Assembly: GCA_964642725.1 (NCBI GenBank)
Contig: CAZXQG010000007.1
Span: forward strand, 31,031-95,030
Direction: 5' to 3'
Length of the DNA: 64,000 nt
From: JAGVPT01 sp964642725
Lineage (GTDB): Bacteria; Bacteroidota; Ignavibacteria; UBA10030; UBA8401
Position 1 is the first letter of the stretch; every line of letters begins with the position of its first letter. A program made the translations under genes and the position numbers. The notes below the pieces were generated by a model that saw only the letters and a list, made by a program, of their open reading frames with translations, did not search any database and was not told the DNA's origin. Positions 1 through 8,809 of this stretch are shown here, one piece after another.

Positions 1-380
1 GCGTCATTGTCGTAGGTATTGCAGTAATCGTCAGTATCGCAATGTTTCAAGATAATGCCGTCGACCATAACAGAGCCGCAGTCATCGGAGACTTAAAAAA
101 GCTCGCTATCAAGGCACAGCAATATTATACCAAGCCGACCACGTTGGGCGGCGGCGGCAACACTTTTACTGCTCTCACGGCGGACGAGACAGGGCTAGCC
201 CAGCTTGCAACAACGGCATTTACGGACAATGCAAACGGAACATACACGATCAAGACGGCTGGCACGGAAACCGCGCTAGTACTTCATGGTGTCGGTAAAG
301 TAGTTCTAAGCGATGGAACATTTCCATCGTATGATATGACGATCACGGCGTCGACTCAAACTCTGGAAAAGCTTAACTGA
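1..380 (+). CDS. type IV pilin-like protein, 5' end cut by window
   Basis: The reading frame is open from base 3 and ends at a TGA at 378-380. The visible part starts inside a hydrophobic helix (VIVVGIAVIVSIAMF), followed by an amphipathic stretch with RAAVIGDLKKLAIKAQQYY and then a short Gly- and Thr-rich globular part. A hydrophobic N-terminal helix running into a charged helix that ends near paired Tyr residues is the layout of type IV pilins and pseudopilins. The prepilin peptidase site lies outside the window, so this is inferred. The ATG at 42 lies inside the helix and is probably not the start. No neighbouring pilus gene is visible. Confidence 0.6.
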   Translation, partial: VIVVGIAVIVSIAMFQDNAVDHNRAAVIGDLKKLAIKAQQYYTKPTTLGGGGNTFTALTADETGLAQLATTAFTDNANGTYTIKTAGTETALVLHGVGKVVLSDGTFPSYDMTITASTQTLEKLN

Positions 381-458
381 CCCATCATCTGCCTTTAGGC
401 ACGAAGGTTTGCTTATTACCGAAAGCAATGTTTGGCGTACAACGGAGGCGTAAATCTC

Positions 459-1361
459 TTATTGGGATTGAGGCGGAAGAGAGCCGGGGAGGTTGTGTAT
501 CTCTTGCAGTTGACGTCTGATATACGCTAGTTCTTTTTTCAAAATGTCTTCCATCGTTTGGAATTCAAGAGCCCGCATTTCATCCGTCTTCACATGCAGC
601 TGCTGAAGCATCAACTCTGATTTTAGACTGACCTGGTAATCGAGGTCTGCCTTCAATCGATCTTGTTTTTGCGCGCGATTCTGACTCATCATAATCAACG
701 GGGCCTGGAGAGAGGCAACTACTGCAAGAATGAGATTAAGAAAGACGAACGGATATGCGTCGAAAGGCTTGAACGCCAATTCAATTACGTTCAAAAGAAT
801 CCAGAGAAGAAGTGCTACAAAAAAATAGATCACGAATGTCCAGGATCCGACGAAATCGGCGACTTTGTCGGCCAGTTTGTCTCCAAAGCTTAACTGTTCC
901 TCCATCTCGATGTTGACATTTTTCGAGGCAAGCGTTGTCACCAGATCATTCGTAGCGCGAAGCCGTTTCCCCATCTCGCTGATCATAGAAATTGCCACCG
1001 TAGGGCGTCCGGTCACGAATTGAATGAAGTGATCCCGCATCATTTCGAGAACCCTGCTGTCGCTGGTCGCCGTTGCTTTTGCAGTTCGCGGCAAGCCGTC
1101 GACAAGAGAAAGCTCGCCGAAAAATTCCCCCTGGCTCAAGAGAGAGACCCGAACATCTTTCTGTTCTGCCTGGGCCGGAACAGAAATCTCTATCGACCCC
1201 TCCTCGATGATGTACATCGAAGAACCGCTCTCCCCTTTCCGAAACAAAACCTCATTCTCCTTCAGATCGCGCGGATGCCAAAGCGTTCGCAGCACTTCCA
1301 GGTCCGCAGAAGAAAGCTTTTCGAAGATCGGAATTTTTGCGAGAAACTCTTGGGAAATCAT
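459..1361 (-). CDS. cyclic nucleotide-binding domain protein with DUF1003 membrane domain
   Basis: About 300 residues. The N-terminal half is a cNMP-binding domain of the CRP/PKA-R fold: IPIFEKLSSADL at the front and a phosphate-binding-cassette-like stretch FGELSLVDGLPRTAKATA near residues 80-97. The C-terminal half carries two membrane segments (WTFVIYFFVALLLWILLN and PFVFLNLILAVVASLQAPLIMM) followed by SQNRAQKQDRLKADLDYQVS, the hallmark of DUF1003, then a coiled-coil tail. No DNA-binding helix-turn-helix is visible, so this is a ligand-sensing membrane protein of unknown output rather than a transcription factor. A TTG at 1367 is possible, but the ATG at 1361 is the better start. It lies 54 bp downstream of the TatA-like gene on the same strand and may be cotranscribed. 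Confidence 0.85.
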   Translation of the reverse strand: MISQEFLAKIPIFEKLSSADLEVLRTLWHPRDLKENEVLFRKGESGSSMYIIEEGSIEISVPAQAEQKDVRVSLLSQGEFFGELSLVDGLPRTAKATATSDSRVLEMMRDHFIQFVTGRPTVAISMISEMGKRLRATNDLVTTLASKNVNIEMEEQLSFGDKLADKVADFVGSWTFVIYFFVALLLWILLNVIELAFKPFDAYPFVFLNLILAVVASLQAPLIMMSQNRAQKQDRLKADLDYQVSLKSELMLQQLHVKTDEMRALEFQTMEDILKKELAYIRRQLQEIHNLPGSLPPQSQ

Positions 1362-1415
1362 AGGCAACGAACAACCATGTTATCTTTGATTCATATCAAG
1401 ACTGAGGGACGCAAA

Positions 1416-1760
1416 TCAGGCGGCGAGTTGGCTGCCGCACTCTTTACAGAATTTGCTCCCGGTCGGATTCAAAGTATTGCACTTGAGGCAGTTGATCCCG
1501 ACGAGCGATTTTCCGCATGTGGGACAAAACTTTGCGTCTTCAATTACCGGTGAACTGCAGAAAGGGCAGTTCAATTTCTTTCCAGCGATGGACTTCGACT
1601 CCTCAACGGCAATATCTTGCTGAATGTCTTTGCTCGCTTTCCTAAATTCCCGAATCCCTTTTCCGAACCCTTGGGCTATCTCCGGTATTTTCTTCGCTCC
1701 GAAAAAGACAACAATCACAAGAAGGATCAGAATTAATTCAGGTGCGCCGAGATTTCCCAT
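1416..1760 (-). CDS. TatA/E-like protein fused to two C-terminal zinc ribbons
   Basis: 114 residues. Residues 1-50 are a standard TatA/TatE unit: short N-terminus, one membrane helix at about 7-20, the conserved Phe-Gly hinge (F20-G21), GAKKIPE and an amphipathic helix containing GFGKGIREFRKA. After a short linker come two zinc ribbons: C65/C68 with C79/C82, and C91/C94 with C105/C108. TatA forms the pore of twin-arginine translocation, but normally ends in a short acidic or disordered tail, so the eight-cysteine tail is unusual. The ATG at 1760 gives the canonical N-terminus. No tatC or other tat gene is in the window. The protein may be a real translocase subunit with an accessory domain, or a TatA-like membrane anchor with another job. 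Confidence 0.8.
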   Translation of the reverse strand: MGNLGAPELILILLVIVVFFGAKKIPEIAQGFGKGIREFRKASKDIQQDIAVEESKSIAGKKLNCPFCSSPVIEDAKFCPTCGKSLVGINCLKCNTLNPTGSKFCKECGSQLAA

Positions 1761-2236
1761 TTGTTTTTCATCCTTTCAATGCATTTAATTTCCGCCGCTG
1801 AATTCTGTCAGCAACCGCTTCTGCTTTTTAATTAATCTACGCTTTCAGGAAAAAAATGTCAATTACCGCAGCCCAAATGTCAAATCAACATTTTCCCGAT
1901 CGCGTCCGTTTCGGAAGTCGACGCTCGACATCTTAGAAGTCGATAACCGCTGAATTCTCATCCTTCCGGAGAGTTGCTTCAACCGAGACAGCCTGAGGCG
2001 AATTAGACTGCTCAATATACGCAAAATCAAGACATTACTCAATCTCTAACGATGTACTATTTCTTAAAATTAATCACGGACTTTCATGTTCATTTTGCGT
2101 TGTCCGAGACAGATGAGGTGAGATGGGTTTCGCGGTGAATCGGCAAGGAAAGTTAATTCGATGTTGAATTCGAGGAAATAATGCCATATAATATATAGTT
2201 TTTGATACCTTTACTTCATTCACATATGAATTGGAC
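1761..2236. other. intergenic region between divergent genes
   Basis: About 475 bp separate the TatA-like gene (minus) from the DUF2723 gene (plus). The part next to 2236 is A/T-rich. Promoters for both genes should lie here, but I could not place one with confidence. I see no RNA gene, strong hairpin or convincing short ORF. Confidence 0.5.
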
Positions 2237-4960
2237 ATGGGACACAACAAAACAAATCGCATTGTAGCCTGGGCAGTTTTTGCCGTCACCCTTTTTACTT
2301 ATCTTTACACCCTTCCTCCCACCGTTGTTTTCTGGGATGTACCCGAACATTGCGCAGCGTCGTTTCTCCTCCAGGTGCAACATCCGCCTGGATCTCCGCT
2401 GCTTGTCATCGTGATGCGCGTTGCCTCGATGATACCGCTATTTTCCGACATCGGCGCGCGGATGAATTTCATCAACGCGTTAGCGAGTGCGGTCGTCGTA
2501 ACACTGCTCTATCTCATCACGGTCAGAATGATTTTGCTGCGTCACGCTTTGCCGGAAGCTCCCTTCGACCGGATGGCAGTGTATGGGTCGGCAGTGATCG
2601 GAGCATTGGCGCTCACGTTCAGCACGACGTTTTGGTTCAATGCACTTGAAACGGAAACTCGCAATACAAGCCTCCTTTTTACTGCCATTATTATTTGGCT
2701 CGCCCTCAGATGGCATGAAGAATATGAAGAGCCGCATAGCGATGCGTATTTATTACTTATCACATTTCTCGTCGGTTTGACAACCGGAATCCATATTCAC
2801 GGACTTATGGGATTCACAGTTGCAATCCTTGTGGTGTACTTTCGCTTCTATAAGCATTCGTTGCAGCGATTCATTTTCTCGACGGACATCATCAAATTTG
2901 GAGTGGTTGCTTCGCTGATCTTTTTCGGTGTCTATCCCGGGATCGTGAAATGGTATCCTTCCATGATGGATGGCCAGGTGTTCGGTATAACAACCGACTT
3001 ATGGGTTGTCGTCGCCATCGTGTTGCCCCTGACCGCATTTTTTCTGTTGTATTACTCCATCAAGAATAATAAAAGAATCCTCAACATTGCCTCGCTTTCT
3101 TTCCTTTTGATTCTCCTCGGCTATTCGATCTACGCAGTGGTTTACATACGGTCGAACGCAAACCCGCCGATCAACGAGAATGATCCGAGCACGATAAAGC
3201 GCCTCGTTGTATATCTTGAACGCGAACAGTATGGCGAGACTCCGCTTCTCCAGCGGCGCTGGTCGAATGAGCCGGACAAGATAGAATTCTTCAAGAATTA
3301 TTCAAGCGATGGAGACTATTTCTGGCGCTATCAGATCAACCATATGTACCTTCGGTACTTTGGGTGGAATTTCATCGGCAAAGAAGATGATTGGCAGGGT
3401 GCGGGTGTCCGCTTCGCTCAATTGTTCGGAATACCGCTTCTCATCGGCATTATCGGGTTCCTTTATCATTGGAAAATAGACCCGAAGATGGCGTTCATTA
3501 TGACCATTTACTTCCTGCTCACAGGATTCGCCCTGGCAATATATTTCAATATGCAGCAAGAACAGCCTCGCGAACGCGATTATTTCTTCGTCTATTCCTT
3601 CTTCGGATTCTGTCTTTGGATAGGCATGGGAACACTTGCCATTGTCAACTATCTTGAACAAAAGCTCAAAGAACAGTACGCCCGCATTGGGGGGTATTGC
3701 ATGCTCGCCGCTGCCTTTATTTTTGTCCCGGCGAATATGCTGCGAACGAATATCCATCCGTCGAGCCGTTACGGACATTACCTCGCGTGGGATTATGCTT
3801 ACAATTTGCTGCAAAGCACGGAAAAAGATGCAATACTCATTACCAACGGAGACAACGATACGTTTCCACTCTGGTATCTGCAGGATGTCGAAGGTGTCCG
3901 CAGAGACGTTCGCGTTATTTGCCTGAGTCTTGCCAATACGGATTGGTACATCAAGCAATTGAAAAACACCGAGCCTTTCGGTGCGAAGAAGGTTCCGATA
4001 AGCATGAGCGACGAACAGATCACCGGAATTCAACCTGTTCAATATGAGCCTCAGATGTTTTCTCTCCCGGTACCTCGCAGTGCTGAGGAAGGCTGGGATT
4101 TATCAAATACGTCACCGCAGGGATCGGATGTCGCCCTTTTGCAATCGCGAGGATCGGAGATCGTTGATACGGTGAAATTTGTTATGCCCGCGACACTGCA
4201 ATTCGGAAATATCAAGGCTCTGCGTGTACAGGATATTCTGGTTTTCGACATTATTCGTACTAACCGGTGGCAGCGTCCGATCTACTTTGCAACGACAGGC
4301 GGAGATGACAGTAAGATCGGACTCCAGGACCATATGGAAATGCATGGACTTGCCATGAAGCTTGTTCCGCGAAAAGTCCATTCATTCTGGGAGGGCGTCG
4401 ACGAGCAAAGTCTTCGAAAACAGCTCATGAGCGAAGTCACAACTCCGTCGCAGACTCCCGCATTTGGCTTCCGGTGGCGGGGCTTGCAGGACCCGGCTGT
4501 GCACTTCGACGAAAACCAGCGGCGTCTTATTATGAATTATCGGCAGGCATTTCTTTCCCTGACAGTCTACCTTACCAATGTAAAGCATGACCCAACTGGT
4601 GCCGTCGCTACGCTGAATAGGATGGAGCAAGTGCTTCCTCGCACAGTGATCCAGCTCGATTACCGCACTAAGTCGGACATTTGCCAAATTTACAAATTGG
4701 CCGGAGACACTCTTCATGCTCGGGAATACGCAAATGAACTTGTCGCAGAGTTGAGCCGGTATATGAACGGAACGATCTCTGAACCGTTGGATCAATACAA
4801 TCCCCTCATCGTGCTGGCGCAATCCTATGAATTGCTGAGGGAATACGACAAGGCAATCTCCACAATGAGCCGAATTGCCGAAGCGTATGCTACACTTCCC
4901 GGAGTCAACGGAATGGTTCAAGCACGAAAAGCCGAGCTTGAGGCAGAGAAGTTACGGTGA
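2237..4960 (+). CDS. DUF2723 family multi-spanning membrane protein
   Basis: About 907 residues. The N-terminal half has many membrane helices with the DUF2723 start (VVFWDVPEH followed by HPPGSPL), and the C-terminal half is soluble, with NGDNDTFPLWYLQDVEGV and later TPR-like helical segments. DUF2723 is common in Bacteroidota and is related to animal TMEM260, a protein O-mannosyltransferase; a GT-C-type glycosyltransferase role is therefore plausible but not shown by the sequence. The longest frame starts at a TTG at 2231; the ATG at 2237 is preferred, although no Shine-Dalgarno is seen. The gene stands alone and is followed by a terminator. Confidence 0.9.
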   Translation: MGHNKTNRIVAWAVFAVTLFTYLYTLPPTVVFWDVPEHCAASFLLQVQHPPGSPLLVIVMRVASMIPLFSDIGARMNFINALASAVVVTLLYLITVRMILLRHALPEAPFDRMAVYGSAVIGALALTFSTTFWFNALETETRNTSLLFTAIIIWLALRWHEEYEEPHSDAYLLLITFLVGLTTGIHIHGLMGFTVAILVVYFRFYKHSLQRFIFSTDIIKFGVVASLIFFGVYPGIVKWYPSMMDGQVFGITTDLWVVVAIVLPLTAFFLLYYSIKNNKRILNIASLSFLLILLGYSIYAVVYIRSNANPPINENDPSTIKRLVVYLEREQYGETPLLQRRWSNEPDKIEFFKNYSSDGDYFWRYQINHMYLRYFGWNFIGKEDDWQGAGVRFAQLFGIPLLIGIIGFLYHWKIDPKMAFIMTIYFLLTGFALAIYFNMQQEQPRERDYFFVYSFFGFCLWIGMGTLAIVNYLEQKLKEQYARIGGYCMLAAAFIFVPANMLRTNIHPSSRYGHYLAWDYAYNLLQSTEKDAILITNGDNDTFPLWYLQDVEGVRRDVRVICLSLANTDWYIKQLKNTEPFGAKKVPISMSDEQITGIQPVQYEPQMFSLPVPRSAEEGWDLSNTSPQGSDVALLQSRGSEIVDTVKFVMPATLQFGNIKALRVQDILVFDIIRTNRWQRPIYFATTGGDDSKIGLQDHMEMHGLAMKLVPRKVHSFWEGVDEQSLRKQLMSEVTTPSQTPAFGFRWRGLQDPAVHFDENQRRLIMNYRQAFLSLTVYLTNVKHDPTGAVATLNRMEQVLPRTVIQLDYRTKSDICQIYKLAGDTLHAREYANELVAELSRYMNGTISEPLDQYNPLIVLAQSYELLREYDKAISTMSRIAEAYATLPGVNGMVQARKAELEAEKLR

Positions 4961-5027
4961 CACACCTGCCGGTCTCGTCTCGATATCTACACGTTCTCTA
5001 ATTTCTTATCGCTCCAAGAACGAAGAA

Positions 5028-5052
5028 AGCCCCTGCAAGTGCAGGGGCTTTT
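5028..5052 (+). terminator. rho-independent terminator, probably bidirectional
   Basis: A 10-bp inverted repeat, AGCCCCTGCA and TGCAGGGGCT, with a very tight loop is followed by TTT on the plus strand. It lies between the convergent DUF2723 gene and nadD. The opposite strand also ends in a short T-rich run, so it may stop both. Confidence 0.85.
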
Positions 5053-5077
5053 CATTTAACGGCGGTTGTGTTACGGT

Positions 5078-5674
5078 TTATCGGTAGAGTATATTTCGTT
5101 CAATGTACTGAGAGACTTGACGGGGAACCAAATATCGAACTGACTTACGTTGGCGGACTATCCTTCTGATTTCTGAGGATGAAATCTGAATGTCAGGCAC
5201 TGAAACAAACCGTGCATTTTTATCAAATTTTCTATTTGTTGGACCGGATTTAAAGAGCGGCCTGTTCATGACCACAAGCGAAGCCAATTCGACTATCCGC
5301 TCCGGGTTCTTCCATGTATGAAATTCGGAAAAATTATCAGCACCAATGATCAAGAACAATTTGGATCCCGGAAAATCCCGATGGAACTCCTCAACGGTCT
5401 CATACGTGAAGGACAGCCCTTTCCGCTTGACCTCTATATTTGACCAACCGAAACGCGGGTTCAGCCGGACCGCAAGCCGAACCATCCGCAACCGATGGAG
5501 CGCAAGTTTATTCTCTCCTTTTTTCTTATGCGGAGATATATATGACGGGATGAAGAACACTTTGTCAAGATTCAGCTGTTCACAAATGCGTTCAGCGACA
5601 ATAAGGTGGCCGGTGTGCGGAGGATTGAACGTTCCCCCAAATATTCCGATACGTTTCATATTTATTCTTGACAT
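5078..5674 (-). CDS. nadD: nicotinate-nucleotide adenylyltransferase
   Basis: About 198 residues, the normal size. It transfers AMP from ATP to nicotinate mononucleotide, giving deamido-NAD in NAD synthesis. The nucleotidyltransferase signature GGTFNPPHTGH is near the N-terminus and ISSSEIRR near the C-terminus, the two ATP-contacting motifs of the family; IGADNFSEFHTW in the middle is also typical. Two ATG starts are possible: 5674, with GAGG a few bases upstream, and 5659, which gives the more usual MKRIGIFGG beginning. It starts 6 bp after the stop of the upstream glycosyltransferase, so the two are probably cotranscribed. Confidence 0.95.
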   Translation of the reverse strand: MSRINMKRIGIFGGTFNPPHTGHLIVAERICEQLNLDKVFFIPSYISPHKKKGENKLALHRLRMVRLAVRLNPRFGWSNIEVKRKGLSFTYETVEEFHRDFPGSKLFLIIGADNFSEFHTWKNPERIVELASLVVMNRPLFKSGPTNRKFDKNARFVSVPDIQISSSEIRRIVRQRKSVRYLVPRQVSQYIERNILYR

Positions 5675-5680
5675 GCAGCC

Positions 5681-6781
5681 TCACATACTTTTCTCATACA
5701 CTTCCATCGTTTTCTGAGCTGTTACACGCCAAGAGAATTTCTTGGAGTGTATCTTCCCTCTTTCGATCATCTCGTTTCTTAACATTGAATTCCGAAGCAG
5801 GTTCACGATCGCTTCGGCAAACATGCCCTGATTGCCTGACTCGCAAATGATTGCCGCATTTCCCACAACCTCGGGAAGCGATCCCGCGTCTGATACAATG
5901 ACTGGGATACCGCACGCCATCGCCTCCAACGCAGGCAAGCCAAATCCCTCATAGAGTGAAGGCAGGATAAACATTTCTGCTCCCTGATATGCAAGAATCA
6001 ATTCTCCGTCAGATATCCTGCCCAGCGACCTCACCCTGGGCGACAAACCTGAGTTGTCAATCATTGCCAGCATCGAATTATCCGCCCTAGGATCACCTCC
6101 CGCGAAGACCAAATCCACCTCCGGAAACAAGGAAACGATATCTTTGAACGCTTGCAGGAGGACATGAAGGCCTTTGTGAGGTTTTATATTTCCGACGAAC
6201 AAAATATACGGAAGCTCAAGTTTATTTTTCACCTTAAAACCTTCGACAAGTGAAGGATCTGCCGTCTGGCGAAATTGTTCCGAGACCCCGAGATGAATTG
6301 GGATGATCTTTTCTTCCCGCACGCGAAAAGACCGAAGAATATCATTTTTTGTGAATTCAGAATCGGTGATGATATATCGGGCCTCGCGAAGTGCATGCCG
6401 TATCATTATATGGGAATATGTCCTTTGAAGACGCGAAAAGAACTGTGGAAACCTCAAGTGGATGAGGTCGTGAATCGTGACAATGGATTCGCACTTAAGC
6501 CTAAACGGAAGTGTATAGTGGGGCGAATGAAATACCGAGACATTGCTGGCGTTAATTTGACGCCCGAAAAAGGCGATTTCTCCTAATGTGTATTTTCCAT
6601 ACGTTGCAACCGAAGTCTTCCATGCTCTAGGGAGCGCAATAGCCGTAGCGTCTTCGGGGGCTATGAATACGAGAAAGTCAGCAGAAAGCTGCATTAGTGC
6701 ATATTCCCGGACGAGATGCTGTATGTAGGTTCCAATCCCGAAATCATGGTATTTTCTAGCATCTAGTCCAATCAAAGGCAT
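5681..6781 (-). CDS. GT4-family glycosyltransferase
   Basis: 366 residues with the two-domain GT-B layout. The first half has GIGTYIQHLVREY near the acceptor site. The second half has the sugar-nucleotide domain: LFVGNIKPHKGLHVLLQAF, then the E-x7-E motif in EGFGLPALE, then PVIVSDAGSLPEV. It most likely transfers a hexose or related sugar from a nucleotide sugar onto a surface glycan; the sugar cannot be read from sequence. It lies directly upstream of nadD and divergent from the flippase, which fits a small glycan locus. Confidence 0.92.
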   Translation of the reverse strand: MPLIGLDARKYHDFGIGTYIQHLVREYALMQLSADFLVFIAPEDATAIALPRAWKTSVATYGKYTLGEIAFFGRQINASNVSVFHSPHYTLPFRLKCESIVTIHDLIHLRFPQFFSRLQRTYSHIMIRHALREARYIITDSEFTKNDILRSFRVREEKIIPIHLGVSEQFRQTADPSLVEGFKVKNKLELPYILFVGNIKPHKGLHVLLQAFKDIVSLFPEVDLVFAGGDPRADNSMLAMIDNSGLSPRVRSLGRISDGELILAYQGAEMFILPSLYEGFGLPALEAMACGIPVIVSDAGSLPEVVGNAAIICESGNQGMFAEAIVNLLRNSMLRNEMIERGKIHSKKFSWRVTAQKTMEVYEKSM

Positions 6782-7133
6782 GGAAATTATTATGGAGATC
6801 GTTTAAGAAATACCCAGTCGTATGGTTCTCTAGGATATCAGCACTTTCTTCACTTGTCATCTAAATTTACGAAAAAACAAATAGAAAGGAAGGGTTTGTA
6901 TAATTTTTCATGGCTTGTCGTCCCAACGCGCTCGCTACATCTGATTTCTCAAAAGACAAATTCGAAACTGACAAACCACCGAGACTTCGTATGCTGTTAT
7001 TCCTCCTCTGCTGGTTTTGTTCGAAGGATGATGTCCCCTATTTCAATCGACCCCCGCATTTGACGACCAATAGGCCGCTGCCCAATTGATATCCTCGCTT
7101 GACAATCCATGCGTTGATTAAGTTGAAACTTCT
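6782..7133. other. intergenic region between divergent glycan genes
   Basis: About 350 bp between the minus-strand glycosyltransferase and the plus-strand flippase. It is A/T-rich and should contain promoters for both directions. I see no convincing short gene, RNA or strong hairpin. Confidence 0.5.
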
Positions 7134-8615
7134 GTGTATCATCAATACGACGAAAATTTTAAACACACTATATACTACGTGGAATCAACTGCTCGCCCCG
7201 CCCAAATCTTGCTTCGAAATACCGCTTGGCTGTTCGCGGCGCAAATAGTGTTGAAATTGCTGGCCTTCTATTCCACTATTGTGGTCGCCAACCATCTCGA
7301 TGTCGTCAATTTCGGATTATTCAATTTTGCAATTTCTTTTACGACGCTGTTTATTCCAATTTTTGACTTTGGAATGGATGCTTATCTCGTCAGAGAAATA
7401 GCAGTTGGTGCAGACGATAGTCAAGTTCTCTTGGGTTCTGCGGTCATTTCCAAGCTTGTCCTTTCGGTGTTTGGATTTGCTGCGATTCTTCTCGTTTCAT
7501 TTTTTGTAGGCGCGGCTCACAATAACGAGCGGATTATTTTCCTTGCCGCAATCGCCTTGTTCCTGAAAAACCTCAGCACGTCGTTCGTGAGCCTCCTCCG
7601 GGGCAACCATCGCATGGATTTGGATGCTAGGATTTCAATTGTCGCCAAGGTTGCCGAAGTCGGATTGACGCTCCTGGCTGTCTGGCTTTATTCAGATTTA
7701 GAGAAAATTCTTTGGTTCTTGATCGTAGCTGCCGTATTTCAACTTGCGTATTCGATCGTTGTTGCTTATCGTCATACGCATGTCTCCGTCGTTTTTTCGA
7801 TGCGATTGGCGCGCAAGTTAATGCGGGGCGGGATGCCGTTTGCCTTAACAGGGTTATCTGTGATGATCTATTTTCATATCGATACGGTGATGCTTTCAAC
7901 GCTCGTGGATGAAAAAGCCGTTGGAATTTACCGCGCCGCCTATAACATCGTTCTCGCCGCGACAACATTTTCATCAGCATTCGTTGTTGCCCTGTTTCCC
8001 ATGATTGCAAAACTATATGAAACCGAAAGGGAAAATGCAGTCAGGTTATCTGCGCAAGTGATCTTCTACGCCCTCATTTTTTCGCTTCCAATAGCTTTGG
8101 GCGGCACATTAATCGCAAGCCAATTCATAGGTCGATTGTATTTGCCCTCATTCGGTGAAGCAGCGTTCATACTGCAGATTCTGCTTTGGTGGGTGCCGAT
8201 AAGTGCTGTCACATCCATCCTTGGACACATACTCGGCGGAATGAACCTTCAGCGATACGTCTTGGGAGTGTCGTCCATAAATGCAGTATTCAACGTCGTC
8301 GCGAACCTTATTCTTATACCGATCATTTCATATGTGGGAGCATCCATTGTTACGGTGCTAACAGAACTGTTAGGGCTTTTCCTACTCTCTATCATTATAA
8401 GAAAACAGTTTGGAAATGTCTTTAAATCTTTGCCAGTACTAAGGCTGATGATCGCGAATGCTTTTCTACTTCCGGTTCTGATGTTCGCCAATGTGCTGAA
8501 TCTCATATGGTTGCTTGCCCTCGGGGCTGCACTGTACACGATTGGCTTGTTCGCAACGAAAACAGTCTCGTGGACCGAACTTTTAAAAGTGAAGGTGCTG
8601 CTGCTGGGCCGCTAA
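7134..8615 (+). CDS. polysaccharide flippase (Wzx/MATE-like membrane protein)
   Basis: Up to 493 residues with about 12-14 membrane helices spread over the whole length, matching the polysaccharide biosynthesis/Wzx family that flips lipid-linked sugar units across the inner membrane. Typical elements are LLRNTAWLFAAQIVLKLLAF at the start, FGMDAYLVREIA, and YRAAYNIVLAATTFSSAFV in the middle. The start is uncertain: the longest frame begins at a GTG at 7134, while a GTG at 7179 gives a shorter N-terminus closer to the first helix. It is followed by a methyltransferase and a second glycosyltransferase on the same strand. Substrate unknown. Confidence 0.88.
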   Translation: MYHQYDENFKHTIYYVESTARPAQILLRNTAWLFAAQIVLKLLAFYSTIVVANHLDVVNFGLFNFAISFTTLFIPIFDFGMDAYLVREIAVGADDSQVLLGSAVISKLVLSVFGFAAILLVSFFVGAAHNNERIIFLAAIALFLKNLSTSFVSLLRGNHRMDLDARISIVAKVAEVGLTLLAVWLYSDLEKILWFLIVAAVFQLAYSIVVAYRHTHVSVVFSMRLARKLMRGGMPFALTGLSVMIYFHIDTVMLSTLVDEKAVGIYRAAYNIVLAATTFSSAFVVALFPMIAKLYETERENAVRLSAQVIFYALIFSLPIALGGTLIASQFIGRLYLPSFGEAAFILQILLWWVPISAVTSILGHILGGMNLQRYVLGVSSINAVFNVVANLILIPIISYVGASIVTVLTELLGLFLLSIIIRKQFGNVFKSLPVLRLMIANAFLLPVLMFANVLNLIWLLALGAALYTIGLFATKTVSWTELLKVKVLLLGR

Positions 8616-8809
8616 CCGATGGTAGGCAGGATTTAACCGCCTCTCATCGAATGATCTTGTTGCTTAACCACAGATAGTAAATAGTTGAATTCATAATCGA
8701 AACAATTCTTCAGCAATGATACCGGGATGTGAACAATGACCGAATTCTCCGAGATCACCCCTCGCCCCCGGGACGGTGTTGCGTGTGATCAAATACAAGA
8801 GACCGCTTG

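Noticed and set aside
3302..4042. Minus-strand frame of 246 codons
   Set aside because: It is antisense to the middle of the DUF2723 gene and shows no domain or ribosome-binding site.
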